The notes under the pieces: model-generated | What the model saw: only the letters and a program-made list of their open reading frames with translations | What the model was told of the DNA's origin: nothing | The model's database searches: none | Part shown: positions 33,409 to 41,345 of the stretch, piece by piece | How positions within the stretch are numbered: position 1 is the first letter of the stretch | Layout: the number at the start of each line of letters is the position of its first letter | Translations under genes and position numbers: made by a program | Source of the DNA: Sphingomonas sp. | Lineage (GTDB): Bacteria > Pseudomonadota > Alphaproteobacteria > Sphingomonadales > Sphingomonadaceae | Direction of reading: 5' to 3' | DNA length: 64,000 bases | Assembly (NCBI RefSeq): GCF_017745215.1 | Contig: NZ_JAGHZV010000006.1 | Span: 1-64,000, forward strand

Positions 33409-34308
33409 ATGCGAGTCTTTGCGGCACTGGCAGCGCTGATGCTGCTCGCGGGGTGCGAAGTTCAGCCGGCAGGGCCAAACTCCAAGGATGCGTTCGCCGA
33501 CGCGCAGACGATGTCGGGCGCGACCGGCCCGTTCGACTACCGCTACGCCTTCCGCCTGCCCGCACAGCGCGTGAAGCAGGTCCAGCAGTCCAACGCCGAT
33601 GCCTGCGACAAGCTCGGGCCGGCGCGCTGCCAGATCCTCGCCGAGAAATATGTGGTGGGCGACACCAACCGCACCCGCGCAGTGCTGACGCTCAAGATCG
33701 ACCCGACGATCGCGCGCGCCTTCGGCGACGCCGCGGTCCGGACGCTGCAGAGCGCCGACGGCCAGCTGACCGACAGCGAAGTCACCGGCGCGGTCTCGAA
33801 CGCCAGCGTGCGCAGCGCCGCGATGGTCGATCGCCTCCGCGGCCAGCTTAAGGTCTCGCAGACCCAGGCCGACGCGGGCAGCGCCGAAGCCAGGGCACGC
33901 GCCGGCCGCATCCAGTCCGCGCTCGACACGATCGCCGAGGTCGAGGCCAGCCAGGGCCAGACGCTGGCGACCGCGACGATGCTCGTCAGCTATGAATCGA
34001 GCACCGCGCTCACCGGCCTCGGCAGCCCCGAAGCCAATTTCCACAGCGCCGGCATGACCTTCGAGAGCACGGTCTCCCGCGTGCTGATCGTGCTCGCGTC
34101 GTTCGGGCCGTGGTTCCTGCTGCTCGTACTCATCGTCCTGGTGCTGCGCTTCGTAGTGCATGGCCCCGGCGGCGGCTTCGAGACACCCGAGCAGACCGAC
34201 GAGCGCGAGCGCGAGGAAGAGGCGGCACGGCACGAGAATCGCAACCTGATCCACCGCTGGTTCAACCGCGACGACGAGCGCCACCCCGAGCCGCAGCACG
34301 GGGTCTGA
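33409..34308 (+). CDS. DUF4349-like lipoprotein with a C-terminal membrane helix
   Basis: A 299-residue envelope protein. The lipobox LLAGC follows MRVFAALAALM, so it is a predicted lipoprotein. The body resembles DUF4349: a strand-rich segment FDYRYAFRLPAQRVKQVQQSNADAC, a conserved DKLGPARCQIL, then a long coiled-coil-like region (residues about 140-185) and a membrane helix VLIVLASFGPWFLLLVLIVLVLRFVV near residue 225, and a charged C-terminal tail (EREREEEAARHENR). It is a tandem paralogue of the gene at 34481. Function unknown. A short repeat lies between the two genes. Confidence 0.82.
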   Translation: MRVFAALAALMLLAGCEVQPAGPNSKDAFADAQTMSGATGPFDYRYAFRLPAQRVKQVQQSNADACDKLGPARCQILAEKYVVGDTNRTRAVLTLKIDPTIARAFGDAAVRTLQSADGQLTDSEVTGAVSNASVRSAAMVDRLRGQLKVSQTQADAGSAEARARAGRIQSALDTIAEVEASQGQTLATATMLVSYESSTALTGLGSPEANFHSAGMTFESTVSRVLIVLASFGPWFLLLVLIVLVLRFVVHGPGGGFETPEQTDEREREEEAARHENRNLIHRWFNRDDERHPEPQHGV

Positions 34309-34335
34309 CGACCCCCACCCAACTACGCACGCAAC

Positions 34336-34363
34336 CGTCATCCCGGCGAAAGCGGGGATGACG
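34336..34363. repeat. Deletion derivative of the palindromic repeat (28 bp)
   Basis: CGTCATCCC-GGCGAAAGC-GGGGATGACG: the two outer ends of the 82-bp element joined directly with the middle 54 bases missing. It lies 27 bases after the stop of the first DUF4349-like gene. Confidence 0.8.
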
Positions 34364-34381
34364 ACTGTTGGGTTGCGTCAA

Positions 34382-34448
34382 AATATGGCGTAAAAATGTC
34401 CTGCCCCATTTTTGCCATATTGACATAATCCCATCGCCATGATGGATT
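34382..34448 (+). promoter_or_regulatory. Inverted repeat and putative promoter of the second DUF4349 gene
   Basis: AT-rich arms 34382-34398 and 34407-34421 (AATATGGC with GCCATATT, and AAAAATG with CATTTTT; 2-base bulge on the left) enclose 8 bases. The right arm overlaps a perfect TTGACA (34420-34425); 17 bases on lies TGGATT (34443-34448), a weak -10. The inverted repeat could be an operator. Nearer the gene, CTCGTC-GAAAT-GACGAG at 34453-34469 overlaps the AGGAG ribosome site. All roles are inferred. Confidence 0.4.
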
Positions 34449-34480
34449 TTATCTCGTCGAAATGACGAGGAGACAGAGCC

Positions 34481-35365
34481 ATGCGGTTTCGTGCGTTCCT
34501 TCCCGCCGGTGCGCTCGCGCTGGCATTGGCTGGCTGCAGTGCGGCAGATTATGGCAGCAATGCGACCACCAGCGTGACCGAAGACGCCGCCTCGGCGGAC
34601 GCAGCCGACGCGCGCGCCAAGGACGGCGTGGGCGCCGAAGCGGTCAAGGTCTCCCTCCCCAAGCTCGCCTACAGCTACGAGCTCAGCTACCGGCTTCCCT
34701 CGGACAAGCTCGGCGGCGCGCAGGACGCGCATCGCCGGCTTTGCGAGAACATGGGGCCCGCGCGCTGCCAGCTGCTCTCGCTCACGCGCGGCGATGCGGA
34801 GAACAGCAGCGGCGACGCGACGCTCAAGGTCCGCGTCGCCACCGCCGAGGCGCAGGGCTTCGCCGACGCCGCCTCCAAGGCCGTGAGCGACGCCGGCGGC
34901 CGCACGCTCCAGACCAACGTGGGCGCCGAGGACGTCTCGAAGCAGGTCGTCGACACCGAGGCGCGCATCCGCCAGCGCGAGATGCTCGTCGCGCGACTTA
35001 CCGACGTGCTGCGCCGGCGCAACGGCAAGGTCGAGGAGCTCGTCGCCGCCGAGCGCAGTGTCGCCGAGGCGCAAGAGGAACTCGACCAGGCGCGCGGCTG
35101 GCTCGCCGAGCTCAAGGGCCGTGTCGCCATGTCCGACGTCGAGATCCGCTACGAGGCGGTCGCACCGGCCACAAGTCCCTCGAGTACCACCGCCCAGCTC
35201 AACGACGCCGTAACCGGCTCGGCGACCGGCTTCGCGATCGGACTGCAGATGCTGGTGACGCTTGCAATCTATATCCTGCCCTGGGCGCTGCTGGTCGGGC
35301 TCGCCGCGCTCGGCATCCGTGCAGTGCGCCGCCGCGTCGGGCCGCGGATCGGCGCGGAAGGCTGA
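34481..35365 (+). CDS. DUF4349 domain lipoprotein
   Basis: A 294-residue lipoprotein (lipobox ALAGC after MRFRAFLPAGALALAL) with a DUF4349 domain: KLAYSYELSYRLPSDKLGGAQDAH, MGPARCQLLS, a coiled-coil segment (EARIRQREMLVARLTDVLRRR, ERSVAEAQEELDQARGWL) and VEIRYEAVAP just before the C-terminal membrane helix LVTLAIYILPWALLVGLAALGI. It shares the same order of segments as the gene at 33409, so the two are tandem paralogues. A GAGGAG site lies 8 bases before the start. Envelope location is predicted; function is unknown. Confidence 0.88.
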   Translation: MRFRAFLPAGALALALAGCSAADYGSNATTSVTEDAASADAADARAKDGVGAEAVKVSLPKLAYSYELSYRLPSDKLGGAQDAHRRLCENMGPARCQLLSLTRGDAENSSGDATLKVRVATAEAQGFADAASKAVSDAGGRTLQTNVGAEDVSKQVVDTEARIRQREMLVARLTDVLRRRNGKVEELVAAERSVAEAQEELDQARGWLAELKGRVAMSDVEIRYEAVAPATSPSSTTAQLNDAVTGSATGFAIGLQMLVTLAIYILPWALLVGLAALGIRAVRRRVGPRIGAEG

Positions 35366-35392
35366 TTCGCCCCGCGGCGCTTCGGCGGCCCG

Positions 35393-37435
35393 CTATTCGG
35401 AGTGCCGAAGCGCCGCGTCGAGCTGAGGGACGAGCCGCTGCTCGAGCCAGAGGCCGCCGCGCAGACTCAGATGATGCGAATCGAAATAGAGGATCGTGCT
35501 CCCCTCGTTCGCCGGGCAGGCCGTCCGGTCGCAGAGCACTGCGAAGGGGTCGACCAGCGCCAGATCCCCGCGCTTCGCCGCGAGCGCGCGCAAGGCTTCG
35601 GTCGCTTCGCTCCGCATGGCGTCGGCCCGCGCCCGCGGCATCGCGCAGCGCGCCGGCGCCGCACGCGCAAGACAGGATGGCCCGTCGTGCGGCAGCGTCG
35701 GATTGTCGAGCATGGCGACCACCCGCACGCCCAGCGGCTTCGACCAATCGACGATGTCGCTCACGGCACGCGCGACGCGGACGCCCACCGGTCCCGGCTC
35801 GCGATTGGGCATGTCCGGCACGTTCGACGCCGGCCAGCGCGAGGCGAGCACCAGCGTCACCGGCCGCTGCCGGGCCAGCTCCGCGACTTGCCGGCGCACT
35901 GCGTCGTTCAACGCAAGGCATTGCGCGCGGTCGACGAGATCGCCTGCGATCCCCAGCGAGTCCCATCCGGGCATCGGCCGGCAGCCACCCCGTGCGCGAT
36001 AGAGCACCGCCACATGATGGTCGCGGCCCCAGCGATCGAACAGCGCAACGCTGTGGAGCGCGTGCGAATCGCCCCACAGGATGATCAGCGGACGAGCCGC
36101 GCGATCGCCGACCGTGCAACCCTCGACCGATGCGAGACCCGTAAAACGCGTCTGATAATGCGAGCAGGCCGCGGGCCAGTCCCCCGTCCGTTCGCGCCGG
36201 GCGGTCGCGATGGCCTGGAGCCAGGGCGAGCCGGCGAGTCGCGCCTGCGCGTCGAGAAGGACGCCGATCGACGCTGTCGCGCCAAGCACGAGCGCCGCGG
36301 CGCCGACGCCGAGCGAACGCCACTCACCGCGAGCGATCGCCCAGCGCCGCTCGCGGATCGGCGCCTCGACCAGGTGATAGCTCGCCGCGCTGATCGCGAA
36401 CGATACGGCGAGCGCCGCCAGCAGCATGCCCGCCGAAGCCTCGCCGAGCGTCGCCGACTGGACGAACGCCAGCAGCGGCCAGTGCCACAGATACCAGCCA
36501 TAGGAGATCGTGCCGGTATAGGCGAAGGGCCGCAGCGCGAGCAGCCGCGCCACGGGGTTGCGCGGGGCATGCTCGCCGGCCAGGATCACCGCGGCCGCAC
36601 CAAGCGTCGGCAGCAACGCCGTATAGCCCGGGAAAGGCGTCGTCCCGTCGAACAGCCATGCGGCCCCGGCGATCGCCGCGAGGCCGGCCGCGGCCAGCGC
36701 GGTGGCGAGCCATGGCGGCAGCCGGCGACCGCGATGCTCGCCCGCCGCCAGCGCCGCGCCGATCGCGAACTCCCAGGCACGCGCCGGCGTGAGGTAGAAG
36801 CCCACCGAGGGGTTCAGCCGCACGACCGAAACGCTCAGTGCGAGCGACACGACGGCGAGGAGCCCGAGCAGGACGAGCAGCGCGCGCAATTGCCCTATCC
36901 GCGTCCGGCGCGCGATCCAGGCGGACGCGACGATCAGCAGCGGCCAGAGGAGATAGAATTGCTCCTCGACCGCGAGCGTCCAGGTGTGGAGCAGCGGAAA
37001 GGATTCGGGCTGCGCGGCAAAATAGCCCGACGCCTGCCGCCAGAAGAAGAAGTTCGACGCGAACAGCAGCACCGACAGCGCCGACCAGGCAAGCGACTGG
37101 AGCTCGCCGGTCGCCGGCAGGATCGCCAGCCCGCCGGCCAGCGTCGCGAGCAGCATCAGCAGCAGCGCCGGGAGCAGCCGCCGAGCGCGCCGCGCATAGA
37201 AGCCCGCGAAGTCGATCCGCTGCGTCCGGCGCTGCTCGGCGAGCAGCACGCGCGTGATGACGAAGCCCGAAATGACGAAGAAGACGTCGACGCCGACGAA
37301 GCCGCCGGTCAGCAGCTTGGGGAAGCCGTGGAACACCACCACGATCCCGACGGCGACGGCGCGCAGGCCATTGATGTCCGCGCGCCACTGGCGGCTCGCT
37401 GCTCCTGCACCCTTGTCGATCGTCAAGCCGGCCAC
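35393..37435 (-). CDS. Acyltransferase family 3 (OafA-like) with SGNH domain
   Basis: An inner-membrane O-acyltransferase fused to a periplasmic SGNH hydrolase-like domain, as in O-antigen or peptidoglycan-modifying OafA/OatA-type proteins. The membrane part begins RQWRADINGLRAVAVGIVVV with the catalytic His in VFHGFPK and continues with GGFVGVDVFFVISGFVIT and about ten helices. The SGNH part shows LIILWGDSHALHS (block I) and LYFDSHHLSLRGG (block V) near the C-terminus. The start is uncertain: GTG at 37435 (680 residues) or a TTG three codons later; a longer frame upstream overlaps the purC promoter. Acceptor glycan unknown. Confidence 0.88.
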   Translation of the reverse strand: MAGLTIDKGAGAASRQWRADINGLRAVAVGIVVVFHGFPKLLTGGFVGVDVFFVISGFVITRVLLAEQRRTQRIDFAGFYARRARRLLPALLLMLLATLAGGLAILPATGELQSLAWSALSVLLFASNFFFWRQASGYFAAQPESFPLLHTWTLAVEEQFYLLWPLLIVASAWIARRTRIGQLRALLVLLGLLAVVSLALSVSVVRLNPSVGFYLTPARAWEFAIGAALAAGEHRGRRLPPWLATALAAAGLAAIAGAAWLFDGTTPFPGYTALLPTLGAAAVILAGEHAPRNPVARLLALRPFAYTGTISYGWYLWHWPLLAFVQSATLGEASAGMLLAALAVSFAISAASYHLVEAPIRERRWAIARGEWRSLGVGAAALVLGATASIGVLLDAQARLAGSPWLQAIATARRERTGDWPAACSHYQTRFTGLASVEGCTVGDRAARPLIILWGDSHALHSVALFDRWGRDHHVAVLYRARGGCRPMPGWDSLGIAGDLVDRAQCLALNDAVRRQVAELARQRPVTLVLASRWPASNVPDMPNREPGPVGVRVARAVSDIVDWSKPLGVRVVAMLDNPTLPHDGPSCLARAAPARCAMPRARADAMRSEATEALRALAAKRGDLALVDPFAVLCDRTACPANEGSTILYFDSHHLSLRGGLWLEQRLVPQLDAALRHSE

Positions 37436-37658
37436 CGCCCCATTTCGCGCGGGCCGATTAACAGACTGAAGACGGTCGAACAATCGCCGGAGACGGTCCG
37501 CAGCCGAGCGGCGTCCCGAGAGTTTTCCACAGCCTGGGGCATCCACCTGACCGGATGCGCGATTGCACCTCCCCACCCCTTCCGGTATAGGCGCGCCTTT
37601 CCGAGCCCCGGCATGCGCCCGCGCCGCCGGGGCAACGCATTTCAGGGGTTTCTGCCGC

Positions 37659-38438
37659 ATGGCTCGCCGCCGCCAGATCTACGAGGGCAAGGCCAAGATT
37701 CTCTACGAGGGTCCGGAGCCGGGTACGCTCATCCAATATTTCAAGGACGATGCGACTGCCTTCAATGCCCAGAAGAAGGGCACGATCAACGGCAAGGGCG
37801 TGCTCAACAACCGGATCAGCGAGCATCTCTTCACGCTGCTCGCGGGGATCGGCGTCCCGACTCACTTCATCCGCCGGCTCAACATGCGCGAGCAGCTGAT
37901 TCGCCATGTCGAGATCGTGCCGATCGAAGTCGTGGTGCGCAACGTCATCGCCGGCTCGCTGTCGAAGCGCCTCGGGATCGAGGAAGGCACGCCGCTGCCG
38001 CGCACGATCATCGAATATTACTACAAGGACGATGCGCTGGGTGACCCGATGGTCACCGACGAGCATATCCTCGCTTTCGGCTGGGCGAGCCAGGAAGAGC
38101 TCCACGACATGGCTGACATGGCGATCCGCGTGAACGACTTCATGTCGGGCCTGTTCGCCGGCATCGGCATCCGCCTGGTCGACTTCAAGCTCGAGTTCGG
38201 GCGGATCTGGGACAATGACTACAGCCGCATCATCCTGGCCGACGAGATCAGCCCGGACGGCGCGCGACTGTGGGACATGGCCTCGGGCGAGAAGCTCGAC
38301 AAGGACCGGTTCCGCCGCGACATGGGCGGCGAGATCGAAGCCTATCAGGAAGTCGCGCGCCGCCTTGGGCTGTTCCCCGAGGGCGCGGATTCGGCCGTGC
38401 TCGACCTGGAAAGCCATCGCAAGCGCCGCGGACGCTGA
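37659..38438 (+). CDS. purC: Phosphoribosylaminoimidazole-succinocarboxamide synthase
   Basis: Joins CAIR and aspartate in purine synthesis (SAICAR synthase). The 259-residue protein begins [18 protein letters not shown], with AGGGG 10 bases upstream. Family motifs are [49 protein letters not shown] and [14 protein letters not shown]. It is followed by purS and purQ, with a degenerate palindromic repeat in the purC-purS gap. purL and the rest of the pathway are outside the window. Confidence 0.97.
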   Translation: MARRRQIYEGKAKILYEGPEPGTLIQYFKDDATAFNAQKKGTINGKGVLNNRISEHLFTLLAGIGVPTHFIRRLNMREQLIRHVEIVPIEVVVRNVIAGSLSKRLGIEEGTPLPRTIIEYYYKDDALGDPMVTDEHILAFGWASQEELHDMADMAIRVNDFMSGLFAGIGIRLVDFKLEFGRIWDNDYSRIILADEISPDGARLWDMASGEKLDKDRFRRDMGGEIEAYQEVARRLGLFPEGADSAVLDLESHRKRRGR

Positions 38439-38478
38439 GCGTCGCGACCTGGGGTCGCCCTCCAAGTGACCGCCGAGA

Positions 38479-38534
38479 GGCCACGGGCAACGTGGCCCGT
38501 CGTCCCCGAGCCCCGGCTTTCGCCGGAATGGCGG
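38479..38534. repeat. Degenerate palindromic repeat and hairpin between purC and purS
   Basis: GGCCAC-N7-GTGGCC (38479-38497) is followed by a diverged right half of the 82-bp element (CCCCGGCTTTCGCCGGAATGGCGG, ending at 38534). It is likely a decayed copy of the intergenic repeat. Read-through into purS must be tolerated if the three pur genes form one transcript. Confidence 0.6.
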
Positions 38535-38600
38535 CTTGAGGCTCATCTTCCATCGATTTCGGATTGCCCCGGGCGCGCCGCCCCGCCATAGGGCGCGGGC

Positions 38601-38831
38601 ATGAAGCTCCGCATCATCGTCACGCTCAAGAACGGCGTTCTCGACCCCCAGGGCAAGGCCATCCAGCACGCGCTCGCCGGCCTCGGTTTCGACGGCGTCG
38701 CCGACGTCCGCGCCGGCAAGATCTTCGAACTCGAAGTCGCCGACGCGACGAGCGACGAGGCGATCGACGAGATGTGCCGCAAGCTCCTCGCCAACACGGT
38801 GATCGAGAACTACCGAGTGGAAAAGTCATGA
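38601..38831 (+). CDS. purS: Phosphoribosylformylglycinamidine synthase subunit PurS
   Basis: The small subunit of the three-part FGAM synthase, linking PurL and PurQ. The 76-residue product [20 protein letters not shown] has the family pattern ending [14 protein letters not shown]. The stop overlaps the purQ start (ATGA), so translation is coupled. The separate PurS/PurQ form, rather than the single large PurL of enterobacteria, is the alphaproteobacterial arrangement. Confidence 0.97.
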   Translation: MKLRIIVTLKNGVLDPQGKAIQHALAGLGFDGVADVRAGKIFELEVADATSDEAIDEMCRKLLANTVIENYRVEKS

Positions 38832-39493
38832 AGACCGCAGTCATCGTCTTCCCGGGTTCCAACTGCGATCGCGACATCGCAGTCGCGCTGGAAGCGGTGA
38901 CGGGCAGCAAGCCCGCGATGGTCTGGCATGCCGAGACCGAGCTTCCCCACGGCCTCGGCCTGATCGCGCTCCCCGGCGGCTTCTCCTACGGCGATTACCT
39001 GCGCTGCGGTGCGATCGCGGCGCGATCGCCGGTGGTGCGAGCGGTGGTCGAGGCGGCAGGCAAGGGCGTGCCAGTGATCGGTATCTGCAACGGCTTCCAG
39101 GTGCTTACCGAGACCGGGTTGCTCCCCGGCGCGCTGATGCGCAACGAAGGGCTCGACTTCGTCTGCCGCGACGTGGCGCTGACCGTCGACAACAGCCAGT
39201 CGATCTTCACCAGCGGCTATCGCGCCGGCGAGACGCTCACGATCCCGGTCGCGCACCACGACGGCAATTATTTCGCCGATCCCGAGACGCTCGACCGGAT
39301 CGAAGGCGAAGGCCGCGTCGCCTTCCGCTATGCCGATCAAGTCAACGGCTCGGCGCGCAAGATCGCCGGCGTGATCAACGCCGCGGGCAACGTCCTCGGC
39401 ATGATGCCGCACCCCGAGCGCAAGATCGAAGCCGCACATGGCGGCGCCGACGGTCGGCGGCTGTTCGAGGGACTGCTCGAAGCGGTCGGCTGA
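38828..39493 (+). CDS. purQ: Phosphoribosylformylglycinamidine synthase subunit PurQ
   Basis: The glutaminase subunit of FGAM synthase, a class I amidotransferase. The 221-residue product starts [18 protein letters not shown]. The catalytic triad is visible as Cys in GICNGFQVL near residue 86, and His and Glu in [10 protein letters not shown] near residue 195. The start overlaps the purS stop by four bases. A GC hairpin begins right at its stop. Confidence 0.97.
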   Translation: MKTAVIVFPGSNCDRDIAVALEAVTGSKPAMVWHAETELPHGLGLIALPGGFSYGDYLRCGAIAARSPVVRAVVEAAGKGVPVIGICNGFQVLTETGLLPGALMRNEGLDFVCRDVALTVDNSQSIFTSGYRAGETLTIPVAHHDGNYFADPETLDRIEGEGRVAFRYADQVNGSARKIAGVINAAGNVLGMMPHPERKIEAAHGGADGRRLFEGLLEAVG

Positions 39494-39511
39494 GGGGGCC
39501 GGAACCCCCTC
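39492..39511. terminator. Hairpin at the purQ stop codon
   Basis: GAGGGGG (39492-39498) pairs with CCCCCTC (39505-39511) over six bases, starting within the purQ stop codon. It lies between convergent purQ and the hydrolase gene. No T-run follows, so its terminator role is uncertain. Confidence 0.5.
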
Positions 39512-39528
39512 GCCTTCCCGTCCCCGAT

Positions 39529-40377
39529 TTATCCCGCGCGCTCGCCCAGCCACGCCAGGATATCCCCCATCACCGCTTCCTTGCCGAGATCGGCGAGCAG
39601 GTCGTGGTAATGGCCGGCATAGATCTTCAGCGTCTTGTCCTCCGAGCCGGCGTGCTCGTAGAAATATTCGCTGCCCTTGCACACCGTCGCATGGTCGTCG
39701 CTGCCGTGCATGATCAGCACCGGCAGGGTCACTGTCTCGAAGCTGTCGTGCAGCCGTTCGTCAGCACGGACCAGCGCCGCCACCGTCGCGGCGGGCTGGT
39801 TCTCGTTCTCGATCAGCGGATCGGCGTTGAGCATCGCGACATGCTCGGGATCGCGCGAGAAATATTCGTTCTTGAGCTTGAGCACGCCGAGGTGCGGCGC
39901 GATGTGGCTCAGCCCCTTGATCGCCGCGAGCGCGAAGCCCGGCGCCGGCACCTGGAAGGCGAAGTCCTCGCAGATGAAGCCGTCGATCTCGGCCTGGTGG
40001 TCGAGCACATAGGTCGCACCGACGACGCCGCCGGCGCTGTGCGCGAGCAGGAAGACCTTGAGCCCCGGATGGCGCGACTTGGCGATGTCGATCGACCCCG
40101 CCTGGTCGGCGACATAATCGGCGACGTCGTCGACATAAAAGCGCTCGCCGCCCGACTTGCCGCGCCCGCGCAGGTCGGCGGCGTAGACCGCATAGCCCGC
40201 CTCGACGAGCTGCGACGCCGCCCATGCATATTGTCCGCTGTGCGCGTTGAAGCCATGCCCGATCACCACCACTGCGCGCGGCGCCTCGGCGGGCAGCCAG
40301 GAGCGCATGAAGATCTCGACGCCGCCCTTGCCTTCGAACGTCTCTTCCTTGCTGGTCATCGTGTCCATGGTGAGCAT
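39529..40377 (-). CDS. Alpha/beta hydrolase, monoacylglycerol lipase-like
   Basis: A cytoplasmic serine hydrolase of 282 residues in the lysophospholipase/monoacylglycerol lipase branch. The start at 40377 (MLTMDTMTSKEETFEGKGG) has GAGGAG seven bases upstream; the ATG at 40371-type position downstream and a longer frame upstream are less well supported. Motifs are VVVIGHGFNAHSGQYAW (oxyanion region), DLRGRGKSGGER, the nucleophile LLAHSAGGVVGA, the acid in LIMHGSDDHATV and the His in YAGHYHDLLAD. Probable substrate is a lipid ester, by family only. Confidence 0.9.
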   Translation of the reverse strand: MLTMDTMTSKEETFEGKGGVEIFMRSWLPAEAPRAVVVIGHGFNAHSGQYAWAASQLVEAGYAVYAADLRGRGKSGGERFYVDDVADYVADQAGSIDIAKSRHPGLKVFLLAHSAGGVVGATYVLDHQAEIDGFICEDFAFQVPAPGFALAAIKGLSHIAPHLGVLKLKNEYFSRDPEHVAMLNADPLIENENQPAATVAALVRADERLHDSFETVTLPVLIMHGSDDHATVCKGSEYFYEHAGSEDKTLKIYAGHYHDLLADLGKEAVMGDILAWLGERAG

Positions 40378-40451
40378 CGCGCATCTCCTCGAGGGTGTGC
40401 GCGCAACCAAGCATCGCCGCGGGGGCGCCGCCAGCTACCTCTTCGGGTAGT

Positions 40452-41201
40452 TCACACCGTCGTTCGGAACGGCGAGAAGTCAGTCCCCTCGTCGAACACG
40501 TCGACGCCTTCGCGGCGCTTGAGGAAGCCGACGACGAGATAGGTGAAGGGCGTGAGCAGCACTTCCCAGCCGACCTTGAGCGCCCACTGGGTGAGCAGGA
40601 TCACCAGCACGTTGGTGGTCGTCCAGCCCGGCGCGCCGAGGAAGGCGAGCGGGTAGAAGATCAGGCTGTCGACGCCCTCGCCGAAGATCGTCGAGCCGAT
40701 CGTGCGCGTCCAGAGGTGACGCCCCTGGGTCCAGAGCTTCATCCGCGCGAGCACGAAGGAATTGACGAACTCGCCCGCCCAGAAGGCGACGATCGAGGCC
40801 GCGGCGATCCGCGGGATGCTGCCGAAACCGAAGACCTGCTCATAGGCCGCCTGACCGGTCCAGCCCTGATCCGGCGGCAGCGCCACGACGACGATGCACA
40901 TCAGGATCATGAACAGCATCGCTGCGAAGCCCGCCCAGATCACGCGCCGCGCGCGGGCATAGCCATAGACTTCGGTGAGCACGTCGCCGAGCACATAGGA
41001 GATCGGGAAGAACAGGATGCCCGCACCGAACGGCCAGGGGCCGATGAGGGGCAGGTCGATCACCGATCGCTTGCTCGCGCCGATGATGTTCGACAGCAGC
41101 AGGATGACGACGAACGCCACCATCACATAGTCGTAATAGCGGAAATGCCCGCCCGCGATGTCGCGCGCGGCGACGTGCGCCGGTCTTGCCCCCTCGTTCA
41201 T
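40452..41201 (-). CDS. Queuosine precursor transporter (VUT/YhhQ family)
   Basis: An inner-membrane transporter of 249 residues, predicted to import 7-deazaguanine precursors (preQ0/preQ1) used to make queuosine in tRNA. It has about six helices. Recognisable segments are YYDYVMVAFVVILLLSNIIG near residue 22, FPISYVLGDVLTEVYGYARARRVIW near 65 and the acidic-aromatic AFWAGEFVNSFVLARMK near 138. It lies immediately next to the tRNA-Arg gene, but on the opposite strand; no functional link to that tRNA is implied. Confidence 0.92.
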   Translation of the reverse strand: MNEGARPAHVAARDIAGGHFRYYDYVMVAFVVILLLSNIIGASKRSVIDLPLIGPWPFGAGILFFPISYVLGDVLTEVYGYARARRVIWAGFAAMLFMILMCIVVVALPPDQGWTGQAAYEQVFGFGSIPRIAAASIVAFWAGEFVNSFVLARMKLWTQGRHLWTRTIGSTIFGEGVDSLIFYPLAFLGAPGWTTTNVLVILLTQWALKVGWEVLLTPFTYLVVGFLKRREGVDVFDEGTDFSPFRTTV

Positions 41202-41261
41202 GGTCCGGGACTATGATCGCGGTTCCGCCGCCGCGCAATCCGCGCTAACGGCGGCTGGCGC

Positions 41262-41338
41262 GCGCCCGTAGCTCAGCTGGATAGAGCACGAGCCTTCTAA
41301 GCTTGGGGTCGCAGGTTCGAACCCTGCCGGGCGCGCCA
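41262..41338 (+). tRNA. tRNA-Arg (anticodon TCT)
   Basis: A 77-base tRNA. The acceptor arm GCGCCCG pairs with CGGGCGC, the D arm is GCTC/GAGC, the anticodon stem CGAGC pairs with GCTTG around loop CTTCTAA (anticodon TCT, reading AGA), the T arm is GCAGG-TTCGAAC-CCTGC, and the discriminator G is followed by an encoded CCA. It sits between the stops of the transporter's start and the phytase-type gene's stop; no integrase or attachment-site repeat is seen nearby. Confidence 0.96.
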
Positions 41339-41345
41339 TTTCCGC

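Noticed and set aside
41262..41338. Integration site of a genomic island at tRNA-Arg
   Set aside because: No integrase gene and no direct repeat of the tRNA 3' end is seen nearby; the neighbours look like core genes.
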